Shown here: positions 1-11,013 of the stretch, in pieces
Layout: each line of letters begins with the position of its first letter
Position numbering within the stretch: position 1 is the stretch's first letter
DNA from: Shinella sp. PSBB067
GTDB lineage: Bacteria > Pseudomonadota > Alphaproteobacteria > Rhizobiales > Rhizobiaceae
Reading direction: 5' to 3'
Assembly: GCF_016839145.1 (NCBI RefSeq)
Contig: NZ_CP069303.1
Location: 4,331,001-4,395,000, forward strand
Length of the DNA: 64,000 nt
Notes under the pieces: model-generated
Seen by the model: only the letters and a program-made list of their open reading frames with translations
What the model was told of the DNA's origin: nothing
Databases searched by the model: none
Position numbers and translations under genes: made by a program

Positions 1-32
1 GAAAATGCCCCTCGCGTTTCCGCAAGGGGCAT
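1..32 (-). terminator. Rho-independent terminator of the fadJ operon
   Basis: Read on the minus strand, an 8-bp GC-rich stem (ATGCCCCT paired with AGGGGCAT), extended towards the loop, is followed by TTTTC. It lies 26 bases past the fadJ stop codon, where the leftward beta-oxidation operon should end. Confidence 0.8.
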
Positions 33-57
33 CGGTCGGATCGTGGCGAAGGGTGGC

Positions 58-2268
58 TCAGGCCGCCTTCTTCGTTTCCGGCGCAAAGCGGGTGTAGAAG
101 GTCTCGCCCTTGGCGGCCATGTCCTTGAGGAGCGGCGTCGGCTGGAAGTGGCTGCCGTATTTCGCGGCGAGCTTCTCGCAGAGGGCGACGAAGGTCTTCA
201 CGCCCATGCCGTCGATGTAGGAGAGCGTGCCGCCGGTATAGGGCGCGAAGCCGAAGCCGAGGATGGAGCCGACATCGGCCTCGCGCGGATCGGTGACAAT
301 GCCCTCTTCCATGGTGCGGGCCGCTTCCAGCGCGATGGTGGCGAGCAGGCGCTCCTTGATCACCTTGATATCGACGTCCTCGGGTTTGAGCTGCGGGTAG
401 AGGTCCTTCAGGCCCGGCCACAGCTTCTTCTTGGCCGGCTTCGGCGGGTAGTCGTAGAAGCCCTTGCCGGCCTTGCGGCCGAGGCGGCCTTCGCCTTCCA
501 CCAGCTTCGTGACCAGCTCCATGTGGCGCGGATCGACGGACTGGGACCCGAGATCGGCGATGGAAGCCTTGAAGATCTTGTAGGAGAGATCGACGGCGAC
601 CTCGTCGTTGAGCGACAGCGGCCCGACCGGCATGCCCGCCATCTTGGCGGCATTCTCGATCATCGCCGCCGGCACGCCCTCGATCAGCATGTCATAGGCT
701 TCGGCCATGTAGCGGAAGACGCAGCGGTTGACGTAGAAGCCGCGCGTGTCGTTGACGACGATCGGCGTCTTCCTGATGGCTGCGACATAGTCGAGCGCGG
801 TGGCGAGCGCCCTGTCGCCCGTCTCCTTGCCGAGGATCACCTCCACCAGCATCATCTTGTCGACCGGCGAGAAGAAGTGGATGCCGATGAACTGGCCCGG
901 GCGCCTGGAGTTCTTCGCAAGCCCGGTGATCGGCAGCGTCGAGGTGTTGGAGGCGAAGATGGCGTCCTCGCGCAGCACGGCCTCGATCTTCTCGGTGACC
1001 TCTTTCTTGACCGTGCGGTCCTCGAAGACCGCCTCGATGACGAGGTCGGCATCGGCCAGGCTCGCATAGTCCGGCGTCGGGGTGATGAGGGACAGCAGCG
1101 TCTCGCCGTCCTCCTTCGACATGCGTCCCTTGCCGATCGCGCCAGTAACCAGGCCCTCGGAATGCGCCTTGCCCTTGTCGGCGGCTTCCTGGTCGCGGTC
1201 GATCAGCACGACGGGAATGCCGGCGGCGGCGGTGACATAGGCGATGGAGGCGCCCATGAAGCCGGCGCCGACGACGGCGACCTTCTTCAACTCCGCTTTC
1301 GGCTGGCCCGCCGGGCGGCGCGCGCCCTTGCCGAGCTCCTGCATGGAGATGAACAGCGACCGGATCATCGAGAAGGCTTCGGTCGTCTGGAGGATATGGG
1401 TGAAGTAGCGCTGCTCGATCCTCAGGCCCGTCTCGAAGGGAACCTGCAGGCCTTCATAGACGCATTTGAGGATGGCGAGCGCGCCCGGATAGTTGCCGGC
1501 GGTCTCGCGGCGCAGGATCGCCGGGGCGGCCGGCCAGAGCTGGGCGGAAGCGGGCGTCCAGATGCCGCCGCCGGGAGCCTTGAAGCCCTTCTCGTCCCAG
1601 GGCTGAACGGGCTTGAGGCCGTCCTTGATCATCTGCTTGGCGGCCGGGACGAGCTGGTCCGGCTCGACCACCTGGTGCACGAGGTTCATCGCCTTGGCGC
1701 GCGCGGCCGTCAGCGAGGAGCCGGTCGTCATCATCTGCAGCGCGTCCTGCGCATTGGCAAGGCGCGGCACGCGCTGAGTGCCGCCGGCGCCCGGGAAGAT
1801 GCCGACCTTGACCTCGGGAAGCGCGATCTTGACCGACTTGGCATTTGAGGCGACGCGGCCGTGGCAGGCGAGCGACATTTCGAACGCCCCTCCCATGCAG
1901 GTGCCGTTGATCGCCGAGACCCACGGCTTGCCGCAGGTTTCGAGCTTCCGGAACAGCCAGGTCATGCGGCCGGTGGCGTCGAACAGCTTCTGCACGGCGG
2001 TCGCCGGATCGGTGGCCTCGGCCTCCTTCAGGAGATCGAAGCTTGCCTTGATCATCGAAAGGTCCGCGCCGCCGGAGAAGGAGGACTTGCCGGAGGTGAT
2101 GACCACGCCCTTGACGGCGGCATCGGCCACGACCTGGTCGATGATCGCGTCGAGTTCGTCCATCACCTCGACGGTGAAGACGTTCATCGACTTGTCCGGC
2201 ATATCCCAGGTGACCAGCGCGATGCCGTCGGCGTCGGTCTCGATGGAAAAGTTCTTGTATGCGCTCAT
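58..2268 (-). CDS. fadJ: 3-hydroxyacyl-CoA dehydrogenase / enoyl-CoA hydratase fusion (FadJ/FadB type)
   Basis: A 736-aa bifunctional beta-oxidation enzyme that hydrates trans-2-enoyl-CoA and oxidises the L-3-hydroxyacyl-CoA with NAD+. The N-terminal crotonase domain (about 5-190) shows the oxyanion segments SFSGGADLSM and NGTCMGGAFEMSLACHGR and the motif LPEVKVGIFPGAGGT, each with the acidic residue expected for hydratase chemistry. A Rossmann domain near residue 330 carries VGAGFMG, followed by the HFFSPVDKM segment and two C-terminal 3HCDH domains. Length matches the FadB/FadJ alpha subunit. It is the last gene of a leftward operon with thiolase and acyl-CoA dehydrogenase, together covering a full turn of fatty-acid degradation. 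FadJ versus FadB naming is uncertain. Confidence 0.95.
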   Translation of the reverse strand: MSAYKNFSIETDADGIALVTWDMPDKSMNVFTVEVMDELDAIIDQVVADAAVKGVVITSGKSSFSGGADLSMIKASFDLLKEAEATDPATAVQKLFDATGRMTWLFRKLETCGKPWVSAINGTCMGGAFEMSLACHGRVASNAKSVKIALPEVKVGIFPGAGGTQRVPRLANAQDALQMMTTGSSLTAARAKAMNLVHQVVEPDQLVPAAKQMIKDGLKPVQPWDEKGFKAPGGGIWTPASAQLWPAAPAILRRETAGNYPGALAILKCVYEGLQVPFETGLRIEQRYFTHILQTTEAFSMIRSLFISMQELGKGARRPAGQPKAELKKVAVVGAGFMGASIAYVTAAAGIPVVLIDRDQEAADKGKAHSEGLVTGAIGKGRMSKEDGETLLSLITPTPDYASLADADLVIEAVFEDRTVKKEVTEKIEAVLREDAIFASNTSTLPITGLAKNSRRPGQFIGIHFFSPVDKMMLVEVILGKETGDRALATALDYVAAIRKTPIVVNDTRGFYVNRCVFRYMAEAYDMLIEGVPAAMIENAAKMAGMPVGPLSLNDEVAVDLSYKIFKASIADLGSQSVDPRHMELVTKLVEGEGRLGRKAGKGFYDYPPKPAKKKLWPGLKDLYPQLKPEDVDIKVIKERLLATIALEAARTMEEGIVTDPREADVGSILGFGFAPYTGGTLSYIDGMGVKTFVALCEKLAAKYGSHFQPTPLLKDMAAKGETFYTRFAPETKKAA

Positions 2269-2280
2269 GGTTTCTCCCCC

Positions 2281-2679
2281 TCAGTAGAGAATGGGTTCGA
2301 TCTGCAGCGAGGCCTTGCCCCGGCCGCCATATCCCTGTTTCGTCGTGTTGGTGGCGATGAGGCGGCCGTGCCGCTCGAGCCGGACGGTGAAGCCCGGATC
2401 GACCGCCCTGCGGAGCGCCGAGCGCTTCACCCGCATCGAAAAGCGGATGGAATGCCGGTCGCCCTTGCTGATGACGGTGGTCGCGGCAATGCCTCTCGCG
2501 GGCGCATCCATGATGCCTTGCTCCTCCAGCCGGATCGTCAGCCGGCCGGGCGGAATGGCGCCCTTGGCTGCATAGGTGACAGTGCCCGACAGCACGAAGC
2601 TGTCGCTCGCCTCGGCCGAGGAGGCGATGAGACCGGCCCCTATGAGGGTCAGAAAGCTGCGCCGCGTCGGGCTCGTCAT
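2281..2679 (-). CDS. YbaY-like secreted protein with Tat-type leader
   Basis: A 132-aa protein starting MTSPTRRSFLTLIGAGL. The twin arginine (TRRSF) followed by a hydrophobic stretch suggests a Tat signal. The mature part contains GTVTYAAKGAIPPGRLTIRL and a later FTVRLERHGRLIATN stretch, resembling the beta-sandwich YbaY/YscW-type domain. An upstream in-frame start at 2805 would overlap the next gene and place the signal internally, so 2679 was chosen. It lies 12 bases upstream of fadJ in the same operon. A link to fatty-acid oxidation is suggested only by position. Confidence 0.7.
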   Translation of the reverse strand: MTSPTRRSFLTLIGAGLIASSAEASDSFVLSGTVTYAAKGAIPPGRLTIRLEEQGIMDAPARGIAATTVISKGDRHSIRFSMRVKRSALRRAVDPGFTVRLERHGRLIATNTTKQGYGGRGKASLQIEPILY

Positions 2680-2740
2680 GGACGGATCCTTTCGGTGATG
2701 AAATTGCCTGTCACGATGGATTCCTCTTTCCAGAAATTTC

Positions 2741-2971
2741 TTACCAGAGGTAGGCGATAGCGAGGCCTGCGAGACCGATGAACAGGAAGCAGAAGAGCAA
2801 CTCACCGCGGAGGCCGGCGCGCACTGTGCGGGCCTCCTCCTTGGTCTTGACCTTGGTAAAGGCCGCGTAGTCGTCTTTCATGTCCTTCTCGCGATGGAGA
2901 TGAGCGAATTCCTGCTGCACCTCGTTTCGCACCCGTTCATACAAGTCCCGGTCCGGCCGCCCGTCCCCCAT
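2741..2971 (-). CDS. small single-pass membrane protein in the beta-oxidation operon
   Basis: A 76-aa protein starting [14 protein letters not shown]. It has a charged, probably helical N-terminal half rich in Glu, Lys and Arg and one C-terminal hydrophobic segment (about 56-76, [20 protein letters not shown]), suggesting a tail-anchored topology. The start at 2971 is one base beyond the thiolase stop codon at 2973, so the gene is probably translationally coupled. The longer frame from 3037 would lie within thiolase. No family recognised; co-transcription suggests a membrane or scaffolding accessory role, which is inference only. Confidence 0.65.
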   Translation of the reverse strand: MGDGRPDRDLYERVRNEVQQEFAHLHREKDMKDDYAAFTKVKTKEEARTVRAGLRGELLFCFLFIGLAGLAIAYLW

Positions 2972-2972
2972 C

Positions 2973-4181
<1,209 letters not shown>

Positions 4182-4246
4182 GGGTCTCTCTTCTCCCTGG
4201 CGGCGCGAAGGCGCCCTAGAATTTCCTCGGCCCGGCCCGGCGGATG

Positions 4247-4350
4247 CCCCTCATCCGCCTGCCGGCACCTTCTCCCCGAAAGCGGGGCGAAGGGACTGCT
4301 TGGCTTGCGACTGTAGCCCCTCGCTCCGCTCGCGGGGAGAGGGGGGAAGC
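4247..4350. repeat. dispersed GC-rich intergenic repeat (copy 1)
   Basis: The 170-bp gap between the acyl-CoA dehydrogenase and thiolase genes holds two units of a family built on CCCCTC...CTCCCC...GCGGGGaGAagG. Related units occur near 6345, 15196-15370 and 35588-35735. Each unit can form a short CTCCCCG/CGGGGAG hairpin. Confidence 0.6.
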
Positions 4351-4351
4351 G

Positions 4352-6148
4352 TCAGAACGCCTCGGCGGCCAATTCCATGGTCGTGTCCGCGCCGGCTTCG
4401 ATGCGGGTCTTGCGCAGCGCCGTTTCCGGCATCAGGCGCTCCATGAAGAACTTCGCCGTGACGAGCTTGTTCTTCAGGAAATTCTCGCGCTCGCCTGCGT
4501 CGTTCGCAAGGCCCTCTTCGGCGGCCTTGGCGATCTTCGCCCACATGTAGCCGACGACGACGAGGCCGAAGAGGTGCATGTAGTCGGTCGAGCCGGCGCC
4601 GGCATTGTCGGGCTTGGCCATGGCGTTCTGCATGAACCACATGGTTCCGGCCTGCAGGTCGTTCAAGCCCTTCTTGAGGGCCTTGGTGAAGGGGGCGAGT
4701 TTCTCGTCGCCGCGGTTCTCCTCGCAGAAATCGCCGACCTCCTTGAAGAGCGCCATGACGGCACGGCCGCCGTTCATGCCGAGCTTGCGGCCGACGAGGT
4801 CGAGCGCCTGGATGCCGTTGGCCCCCTCGTAGATCATGGCGATGCGCGCGTCGCGCACATACTGGCTCATGCCGTGCTCTTCGATATAGCCGTGGCCGCC
4901 GAAGACCTGCTGGGCCATGACCGCATGGTCGAAGCCCTTGTCGGTGAGCACGCCCTTGAGGATCGGCGTCATCAGGCCGAGGATGTCGTCGGCGGCCTGG
5001 CGTTCCGCCTCGTCAGCGGCGCGGTGGGCGATATCGGATTTCAGCGCCGTCCAGAGCGTGAAGGCGCGGCCGCCCTCCGTCCAGGCCTTGATGGTCATCA
5101 GCGCGCGGCGGATGTCGGGGTGCACGATCAGCGGATCGGCCTTGCCGCCGGGGTTCTTGACGCCGGAGAGCGAACGGCCTTGCAGGCGCTCGCGAGCGTA
5201 GTGGGCGGCGTTCTGGTAGGCGATCTCGGCAATGGAGAGGCCCTGCAGGCCGACGCCGAGGCGCGCTTCGTTCATCATCACGAACATGGCGTTGAGGCCC
5301 TTGTTCTCCGCGCCGATGAGGAAGCCCTTCGCCTCGTCATAGTTCATGACGCAGGTGGCGTTGCCGTGGATGCCCATCTTGTGCTCGATGGCGCCGCAGG
5401 AGACCGTGTTCCGCTCGCCCGGCGTGCCGTCGTCTTTGAGGAGGTATTTCGGCACGATGAAGAGCGAGATGCCCTTGGTGCCCTCCGGCGCGCCCTCGAT
5501 GCGGGCGAGGACGAGGTGCACGATGTTCTCCGACATGTCGTGCTCGCCGGCGGAGATGAATATCTTCTGGCCGGAAATCCTGTAGGAGCCGTCCGCCTGC
5601 GGCAAGGCCTTGGTGCGCAGGAGCCCGAGGTCGGTGCCGCAATGCGGTTCCGTCAGGTTCATCGTGCCGGTCCAGGTGCCTTCCACCATCTTCGGCAGGT
5701 AGGTGGCCTTCTGCTCGTCGGAGCCGTGCACGAGGATCGCGGCGATCGCGCCCTGCGTCAGGCCCGGATACATGGTGAGCGCCATGTTGGCCGAGGACAT
5801 GTATTCGCCGACGGCGGTGTGCAGCACGTAGGGCAGGCCCTGGCCGCCGAATTCCTCCGGCACGGCAAGGCCGATCCAGCCGCCCTGGCGGTAGAGGTCG
5901 TAAGCCTCCTTGAAGCCCTTCGGCGTCACGACGCTCGCGTCGTCATTGCGCCTGCAGCCTTCCTGGTCGCCGGAAAGATTGACAGGGAACAGCACCTCCT
6001 CGGCAAGCCTCGCCGCCTCGCCGGCAATCGCCTCCAGCATGTCGCCCGTCGTATCGGCAAAGCCGGGGAGATTGTTGTAGCGCTCGAGCGAGAGCACGTC
6101 GTTCAGGATGAAAAGCGTGTCATTCACGGGGGCCTTGTAGATCGGCAT
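4352..6148 (-). CDS. acyl-CoA dehydrogenase, long C-terminal-extension type
   Basis: A 598-aa FAD-dependent acyl-CoA dehydrogenase introducing the trans-2 double bond. The N-terminal helical domain is followed by the flavin and substrate segment [17 protein letters not shown], a central beta domain, and the C-terminal motifs [22 protein letters not shown] and [18 protein letters not shown], where the YEG glutamate is the predicted catalytic base. The extra C-terminal 150 residues are typical of the DmdC-like subgroup rather than classical 380-aa enzymes. It is the first gene of the leftward beta-oxidation operon and lies 64 bases from a palindromic operator. Chain-length preference cannot be read from sequence. 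Confidence 0.92.
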   Translation of the reverse strand: MPIYKAPVNDTLFILNDVLSLERYNNLPGFADTTGDMLEAIAGEAARLAEEVLFPVNLSGDQEGCRRNDDASVVTPKGFKEAYDLYRQGGWIGLAVPEEFGGQGLPYVLHTAVGEYMSSANMALTMYPGLTQGAIAAILVHGSDEQKATYLPKMVEGTWTGTMNLTEPHCGTDLGLLRTKALPQADGSYRISGQKIFISAGEHDMSENIVHLVLARIEGAPEGTKGISLFIVPKYLLKDDGTPGERNTVSCGAIEHKMGIHGNATCVMNYDEAKGFLIGAENKGLNAMFVMMNEARLGVGLQGLSIAEIAYQNAAHYARERLQGRSLSGVKNPGGKADPLIVHPDIRRALMTIKAWTEGGRAFTLWTALKSDIAHRAADEAERQAADDILGLMTPILKGVLTDKGFDHAVMAQQVFGGHGYIEEHGMSQYVRDARIAMIYEGANGIQALDLVGRKLGMNGGRAVMALFKEVGDFCEENRGDEKLAPFTKALKKGLNDLQAGTMWFMQNAMAKPDNAGAGSTDYMHLFGLVVVGYMWAKIAKAAEEGLANDAGERENFLKNKLVTAKFFMERLMPETALRKTRIEAGADTTMELAAEAF

Positions 6149-6211
6149 TTCTCGCGTTCCTCACCTATGCCACGGACAGGAGTCCGGTCCTTGGAGGGGA
6201 GTGTATAAAAC

Positions 6212-6235
6212 TTTGACGTTTGCGTAAACGTCAAA
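6212..6235. promoter_or_regulatory. perfect palindromic operator upstream of the beta-oxidation operon
   Basis: Two 10-bp arms, TTTGACGTTT and AAACGTCAAA, are separated by GCGT. The site starts 63 bases upstream of the acyl-CoA dehydrogenase start. The shape recalls sites of MerR-type regulators of acyl-CoA degradation such as LiuR. That assignment is inference; the symmetry is seen directly. Confidence 0.7.
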
Positions 6236-6499
6236 AGACGAGAGGCGCGTCGAATTTTTCGTCGCAGGAGAGGAGGGCGGGACGGTGAGGCAGGCGCGTT
6301 GCTTGCCGGCGCTTGCCCGAGGAAGGCTCACGCGCGGGGCAGACGCAGGCCCCACCCACCCTCTCCCCGCAGGCGGCAAGAAGGCGGAACCGTCTCGTTC
6401 ATATGCAACCCCGCAGGCAGTCTATCCTGTGCCGCAACCGCTCATCTTTCGCCTCCGGCCGCAGTCTATGAGCAAAACGTTAAAAAATTTCCGGGCGAG

Positions 6500-6514
6500 T
6501 TAACCCCTTGTTTA
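6500..6514 (+). promoter_or_regulatory. CtrA-like box upstream of podJ, with a nearby GANTC site
   Basis: TTAA-N7-TTTA matches the CtrA consensus TTAA-N7-TTAA with one mismatch. A CcrM methylation site (GAATC) lies at 6556-6560. The remainder of the 600-bp gap (6149-6748) holds the palindromic operator at 6212-6235, a fragment of the dispersed CTCCCC repeat near 6345 and a long podJ leader with no other recognisable element. Confidence 0.5.
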
Positions 6515-6748
6515 CCACGTTTCATGAATTGTGGCGCTTGAGGGTGTGGGATCGGGAATCATTTCGGCTTCCCTTTGCAGGGCCCGGGCGCACGGTCCGG
6601 GCGGGCAGGGACGATACTGTTTCCCAGCGCATGCGGTGATTGACGGCGGCGGGGAACCGCACGCCGGTATGGAAGAGGGGCGCAGCCGCGGCAGCGCCGT
6701 CAAGGGTATCTCCCGGCAGGCCGCACGGCCGCCAAAGCGAGGCGAAAG

Positions 6749-9700
6749 ATGAACGGATCGCGAAACCCGCAACGTCATGGCGAACGGTCTTCGCTCGACG
6801 CGCTCAATCGCACCATCGAGGGGCTCGAGGCCCGCATCGAGGGCCTGATGGCAAACGGTCGCGGCGTGCGCGGCCATGCCGAGGAGCGGCCTGCGCCGCG
6901 CGGCGAGCCGGCGCGCTACGAGCACGTCCGCCCCGCCCCGCTGCGCGAGGATCCCGTCTCGGAGATCATGCAGCGCCAGCGCGCCATCGACGGCAGCCGC
7001 GAGCGCGTCGCCCAGCGCCTGGAACGCCGCCCGCTTTCCGCCGATCATCATGCCGCCGCCCAGCAGGCCCACAGCGTCTATGGCGGCCACCAGGCCGCGG
7101 CACCCGCAAGCCCCGACAATTCCGTCGAGGACATCGCCAAGGCGCTCGTCTCGCTCCGCCAGGACCTGAAGAAGGACATCGCCGACGGCCTCGAACGCGA
7201 GATGCAGTCGCTGCGCTCGGAAATCCGTGGCATCCGCCAGATGGCCGAAGGCCGTGGCAATGCCGACGACCTGCGCGACGAGCTGCACCGGCTTTCCACC
7301 GGCATCAACCAGCTCGGCCGCCAGTCCGGGCACACGGATGGCCTGCGCGTCGAGTTCGACGAGCTGCGCTCCGTGCTCGACGGCCTTGCCCGCGAGGATT
7401 CCGTTCGCCGCATGGAGGATCGCTGGAACGGCGTCGAGCAGAAGCTCTCGGCCTTCGACCAGACGCGCGATGACGAGCTGGTGGCGCTCGCCTACCGGCT
7501 CGACGAGTTGAAGAACCAGATCAACGCGATGAGCGCGACGCCCGCGATCCGGGCGCTGGAAAGCAAGATCGAGACGATCGCCCAGTCCGTCGACATGCTT
7601 GGCCGCCATGCCGAGCCCGACAGCGGCCGCTTCGTTTCCGCCGTCGCCCCGCGGTTCGAGGGCCTGGATGCGCGCCTCGACGAGATCAGCCGCGCCATCG
7701 CCGCCGCCGGCCGCATGCAGCAGGCCTCCTCCGTCGACCACGGCATGATGCAGCGCCTGGAGAGCCGCATCGCCGATCTCGCCGGCCAGCTCGACCTGAT
7801 GGCCCGACGCCCAGCGCCGGCCGACCAGGGCCTGTCCTCGCGCATCGAGGCGCTGGCGGGCCGCATCGAGGAAATGTCGAACGAGCGGGCGGCCCTGCGC
7901 CTGGAAGAGCGTCTTGAGCAGCTTTCGCTGATGCTGGAGCAGAGCCAGCAGGCCGCACCCGCGCTTGCCGCGGGGGACGATCTTGCCCACTACCTTTCCG
8001 ACATTTCCCGCAAGATCGACGCGCTCGACCAGGGCAGCCTCAACAACGAGCTCACCCACCGGCTGGATGCGCTCGCCCGCCGCATCGACGATCTCGATGC
8101 GCCCGTCGGCAGCCCGTTCCAGGACGATCGCTTCTCGCATATCGAGGGCCGTCTTTCGGCCATCGCCGACCGGCTCGACGCCACGAGCGCCGCTCCCGCC
8201 GGCGAGCACGAGGCGCTGCGCGGCCTCGAGGCGCAGATCGCCCATCTCTCCACGCTGATCAGCGCGCCGTCCTCGTCTGCCGCCGCGCTGCCCGCGGATG
8301 TCGAGAACCGGCTCGCGACCATCGAGGACTACATGGCGACCAACGACGAATATATCGTCGAGGCCGCCCGCCAGGCGGCGGAAGCCGTGATGGAAGCCTA
8401 TCGCCATGCCGGCCCGACCGCAGCCGCCAATACGGACATGGACGCCATCGCCGGCCTTGCCGGGGACCTGCGCGCACTGGAGGAACTCACCCGCTCCAGC
8501 GAGGATCGCACGGCGCGCACCTTCGACGCGCTGCACGACACGCTGGTGCAGATCGCCAGCCGTCTCGAACATCTCGACAGCCCGCGCGAGACCTTCGGTC
8601 GCCGGGAAGCGGAAATGCCCCGGGCGGAAATGCCGGCGATGGATTTCGGCCGCCGCAGCGAACCGGCCGCCGGCCTCGGCGGCAACGACTACCCTTTTGA
8701 CGACGACGGCTTCGGCGCTTCGGACCTGAAGACGGAAGCCGTCGCGCCCCAGGAGGAAAGCCGCTTCGCCGAGATCGAGGTGGAGCATATTCCCGCGCCC
8801 GAGCACGCCGAAATGCTGGATGCCGCATCCGACGGCATGGCTGCCGTTGCCGGCGACGTCGACGCCCGGCCGAAGGGCGGCCTGCTCGCCGGCCTGAAGC
8901 GCCGCTTCGCCCATGGCCGCAAGGAAGCCGCTCCCCCTGCCGAGCGCCGCCAGATCGACCCGACGCCGTCCATCGACCCCACCGACGAACTGGAGCCGGA
9001 AGAGGCCAACCAGCTTCTGGAGCCGGGCTCCGGCGTGCCCGACGTCCGCCGCATCCTGGAGCGCGTGCGCGCCGGCCAGGCATCGGGCAACCGGGCAGGC
9101 AACGGCAACGAGGGCGAGAAGGCCGATTTCATCGCCGCCGCCCGCCGCGCCGCCCGGCTTGCTGCCGAGGAAGCCGAAACGATCTCCCGCGTCGCGCCGG
9201 CCAGGAAGCCGGAAAAGGCGGCCAAGGGCGACAAGCCCGCCTCCGCCCTCGCGCGTCACCGCCGGCCGATCCTTCTGGCCGTCGGCGCCGTGCTGCTCGC
9301 CATCATGTCCTATCCGCTCGTCAACACGCTGATCCGCGGCGACGACGCGCCGGTGGTCGTCGAGCAGACCGCCGCGAACGAAGAGGCACGGCCTGCCGCG
9401 ACGACGGACGGCGCGGGCGAAACCGTTGTCGCCGACACCACGGCAGCACCCCTCGTCGAGGAAAAGGCCGTGGCCGATCCGGTGCCGGCCGAAAGCGGCC
9501 CCGAACGCAGCCTTGCCGGTGCCGATGGAAACGCGGTAGCCGGCACGATGCCGCTCCAGACCTCCGCCAAGGGCGCGAACGCCCTGACGGCGCCGGCGAC
9601 GGTGGACGACAACGCCACCGCGGGCTTCGAGCCGATAACGGTGCCGGAAGCCGGCAAGGATATGGCGCCTGCCGTGACGGACGCCGCAACGCAGACGGCG

Positions 9701-10570
9701 GCGATCCTCGTGCCTGACGCCATCACCCCGGCCTCGCTGTCCAAGGCCGCGACGGAAGGCGATCCGCTGGCCCTGTTCGAGGTCGCCGCCCGCTATACGG
9801 ACGGCCGCGGCGTTGCCACCGATCTCAAGGAAGCCGCCCGCTGGTACGAGCTTTCCGCCGCCCGCGGCTTCGCGCCGGCCGAATACCGCCTCGCCAACCT
9901 CTACGAGAAGGGCCAGGGCGTCGAGCGCGACCTGAACCGGGCGCGCAAGCTCTACGAGGACGCGGCCGGCAAGGGCAATGCGAGCGCCATGCACAACCTC
10001 GCCGTCCTGCTGGCGACCGGCATCGGCGATGCCGCGCCGGACTTCGACGGCGCCGCCAAATGGTTCCAGAAGGCCTCCGAACTCGGCGTGCGCGACAGCC
10101 AGTTCAACCTCGCCATCCTCTATGCGCGCGGCAACGGCGTGAAGCAGGACCTGGAAGAATCCTACAAGTGGTTCGCCATCGCCGCCCGCGACGGCGACCG
10201 CGACGCGGCGGAAAAGCGTGACGAGGTGGCCAACGCCATGCAGCCGGAGCAACTGGCCGGCGCCAAGGCCAAGGTCGACCTCTGGAAGCCGCAGGCGCTG
10301 GACGAGAAGGCGAATTCGGCGGACCTGCCCGACGAATGGGTCGGCAAGCCCACCAAGACCGCCAGCGTCGACATGAAGAAGGCCATCCGCAACATCCAGG
10401 CCATCCTCAACAACAACGGCTTCAATGCCGGCACGCCGGACGGCGAGATGGGCAAGAAGACCGTCGCCGCCATCAGGGCCTTCCAGAAGTCCGTCGGCCA
10501 GAAGGAGACCGGCGAGATCGACGACGCGCTCGTCACCGAGCTTCTGAAGCGCAACAAGCAGCCGGGCTGA
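6749..10570 (+). CDS. podJ: polar localization protein PodJ
   Basis: A 1273-aa protein starting MNGSRNPQRHGERSSLDALN. Residues about 1-620 are dominated by coiled-coil heptads (repeated RLDALARRIDDL-type and ARLDEISRAI-type segments). An Ala/Pro/Glu-rich linker leads to one membrane span near 838-862 (RRPILLAVGAVLLAIMSYPL). The periplasmic part has a low-complexity stretch, Sel1-type TPR repeats (about 1000-1150; for example ALFEVAARYTDGRGV and AEYRLANLYEKGQGV) and a C-terminal peptidoglycan-binding domain (AIRNIQAILNNNGF...GKKTVAAIRAFQ). This order matches PodJ, which organises the new cell pole in Caulobacter and Sinorhizobium. A CtrA-like box upstream fits cell-cycle control. Confidence 0.93.
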   Translation: MNGSRNPQRHGERSSLDALNRTIEGLEARIEGLMANGRGVRGHAEERPAPRGEPARYEHVRPAPLREDPVSEIMQRQRAIDGSRERVAQRLERRPLSADHHAAAQQAHSVYGGHQAAAPASPDNSVEDIAKALVSLRQDLKKDIADGLEREMQSLRSEIRGIRQMAEGRGNADDLRDELHRLSTGINQLGRQSGHTDGLRVEFDELRSVLDGLAREDSVRRMEDRWNGVEQKLSAFDQTRDDELVALAYRLDELKNQINAMSATPAIRALESKIETIAQSVDMLGRHAEPDSGRFVSAVAPRFEGLDARLDEISRAIAAAGRMQQASSVDHGMMQRLESRIADLAGQLDLMARRPAPADQGLSSRIEALAGRIEEMSNERAALRLEERLEQLSLMLEQSQQAAPALAAGDDLAHYLSDISRKIDALDQGSLNNELTHRLDALARRIDDLDAPVGSPFQDDRFSHIEGRLSAIADRLDATSAAPAGEHEALRGLEAQIAHLSTLISAPSSSAAALPADVENRLATIEDYMATNDEYIVEAARQAAEAVMEAYRHAGPTAAANTDMDAIAGLAGDLRALEELTRSSEDRTARTFDALHDTLVQIASRLEHLDSPRETFGRREAEMPRAEMPAMDFGRRSEPAAGLGGNDYPFDDDGFGASDLKTEAVAPQEESRFAEIEVEHIPAPEHAEMLDAASDGMAAVAGDVDARPKGGLLAGLKRRFAHGRKEAAPPAERRQIDPTPSIDPTDELEPEEANQLLEPGSGVPDVRRILERVRAGQASGNRAGNGNEGEKADFIAAARRAARLAAEEAETISRVAPARKPEKAAKGDKPASALARHRRPILLAVGAVLLAIMSYPLVNTLIRGDDAPVVVEQTAANEEARPAATTDGAGETVVADTTAAPLVEEKAVADPVPAESGPERSLAGADGNAVAGTMPLQTSAKGANALTAPATVDDNATAGFEPITVPEAGKDMAPAVTDAATQTAAILVPDAITPASLSKAATEGDPLALFEVAARYTDGRGVATDLKEAARWYELSAARGFAPAEYRLANLYEKGQGVERDLNRARKLYEDAAGKGNASAMHNLAVLLATGIGDAAPDFDGAAKWFQKASELGVRDSQFNLAILYARGNGVKQDLEESYKWFAIAARDGDRDAAEKRDEVANAMQPEQLAGAKAKVDLWKPQALDEKANSADLPDEWVGKPTKTASVDMKKAIRNIQAILNNNGFNAGTPDGEMGKKTVAAIRAFQKSVGQKETGEIDDALVTELLKRNKQPG

Positions 10571-10690
10571 CCGGCAGGCCGGAGGGGCCGGCAGGCCACC
10601 TCGGGTCGACTTGTCCATAGCCCCGGGCATGACGCTCATCCGGGCGCTCGTCGTTCACGTTGTGCGACGGGCGCCGGGGCATTTTGATCT

Positions 10691-10740
10691 GCTGCATGAT
10701 TTCATCCTTAAATCGGCCCCGATTTGCGGATTATGCAATA
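10691..10740. repeat. rhizobial-type intergenic palindrome
   Basis: An imperfect palindrome centred on AAATCGG-CC-CCGATTT, with outer arms GCATGATTTCATCC and GGATTATGC. It lies in the 443-bp gap between podJ and the TauE gene (10571-11013). The design resembles palindromic elements common in rhizobial intergenic DNA. The rest of the gap contains GC-rich repeat-like sequence around 10850-10960 and no convincing gene. Confidence 0.6.
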
Positions 10741-11013
10741 GAAAATTCATGTCCCTCCAAGATGATAACGCCTTTGACAAACGTCATCATCCATGAGGGC
10801 GCAAGGGCGCGCCGCGATGGCCGCGCTCCATGACCGATCCTTGCAGGATGCAGGGCGCGACCGGCCGAGAAAGGGGCATCCCTTTTCGCGGCGGGGCGCT
10901 TCCCTGCATTCGCCGACGCCGACGAGGGAGCCGCGGCGGGGCGAAGGGGACAAAGCGGCTGCCGGACATGTAGCCTCCGCGTGAGCGGAAGAATTGCCGA
11001 TCGGGGTATCGTT

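Noticed and set aside
43..2760. Long plus-strand frames opposite fadJ
   Set aside because: They are mirror frames of a gene with full hydratase and dehydrogenase motifs.
6512..10639. Long open frame antisense to podJ (1375 codons)
   Set aside because: A GC-rich shadow frame: composition is Arg/Gly/Val-rich with no domain, while the plus strand has coiled coils, a membrane span, Sel1 repeats and a peptidoglycan-binding domain.
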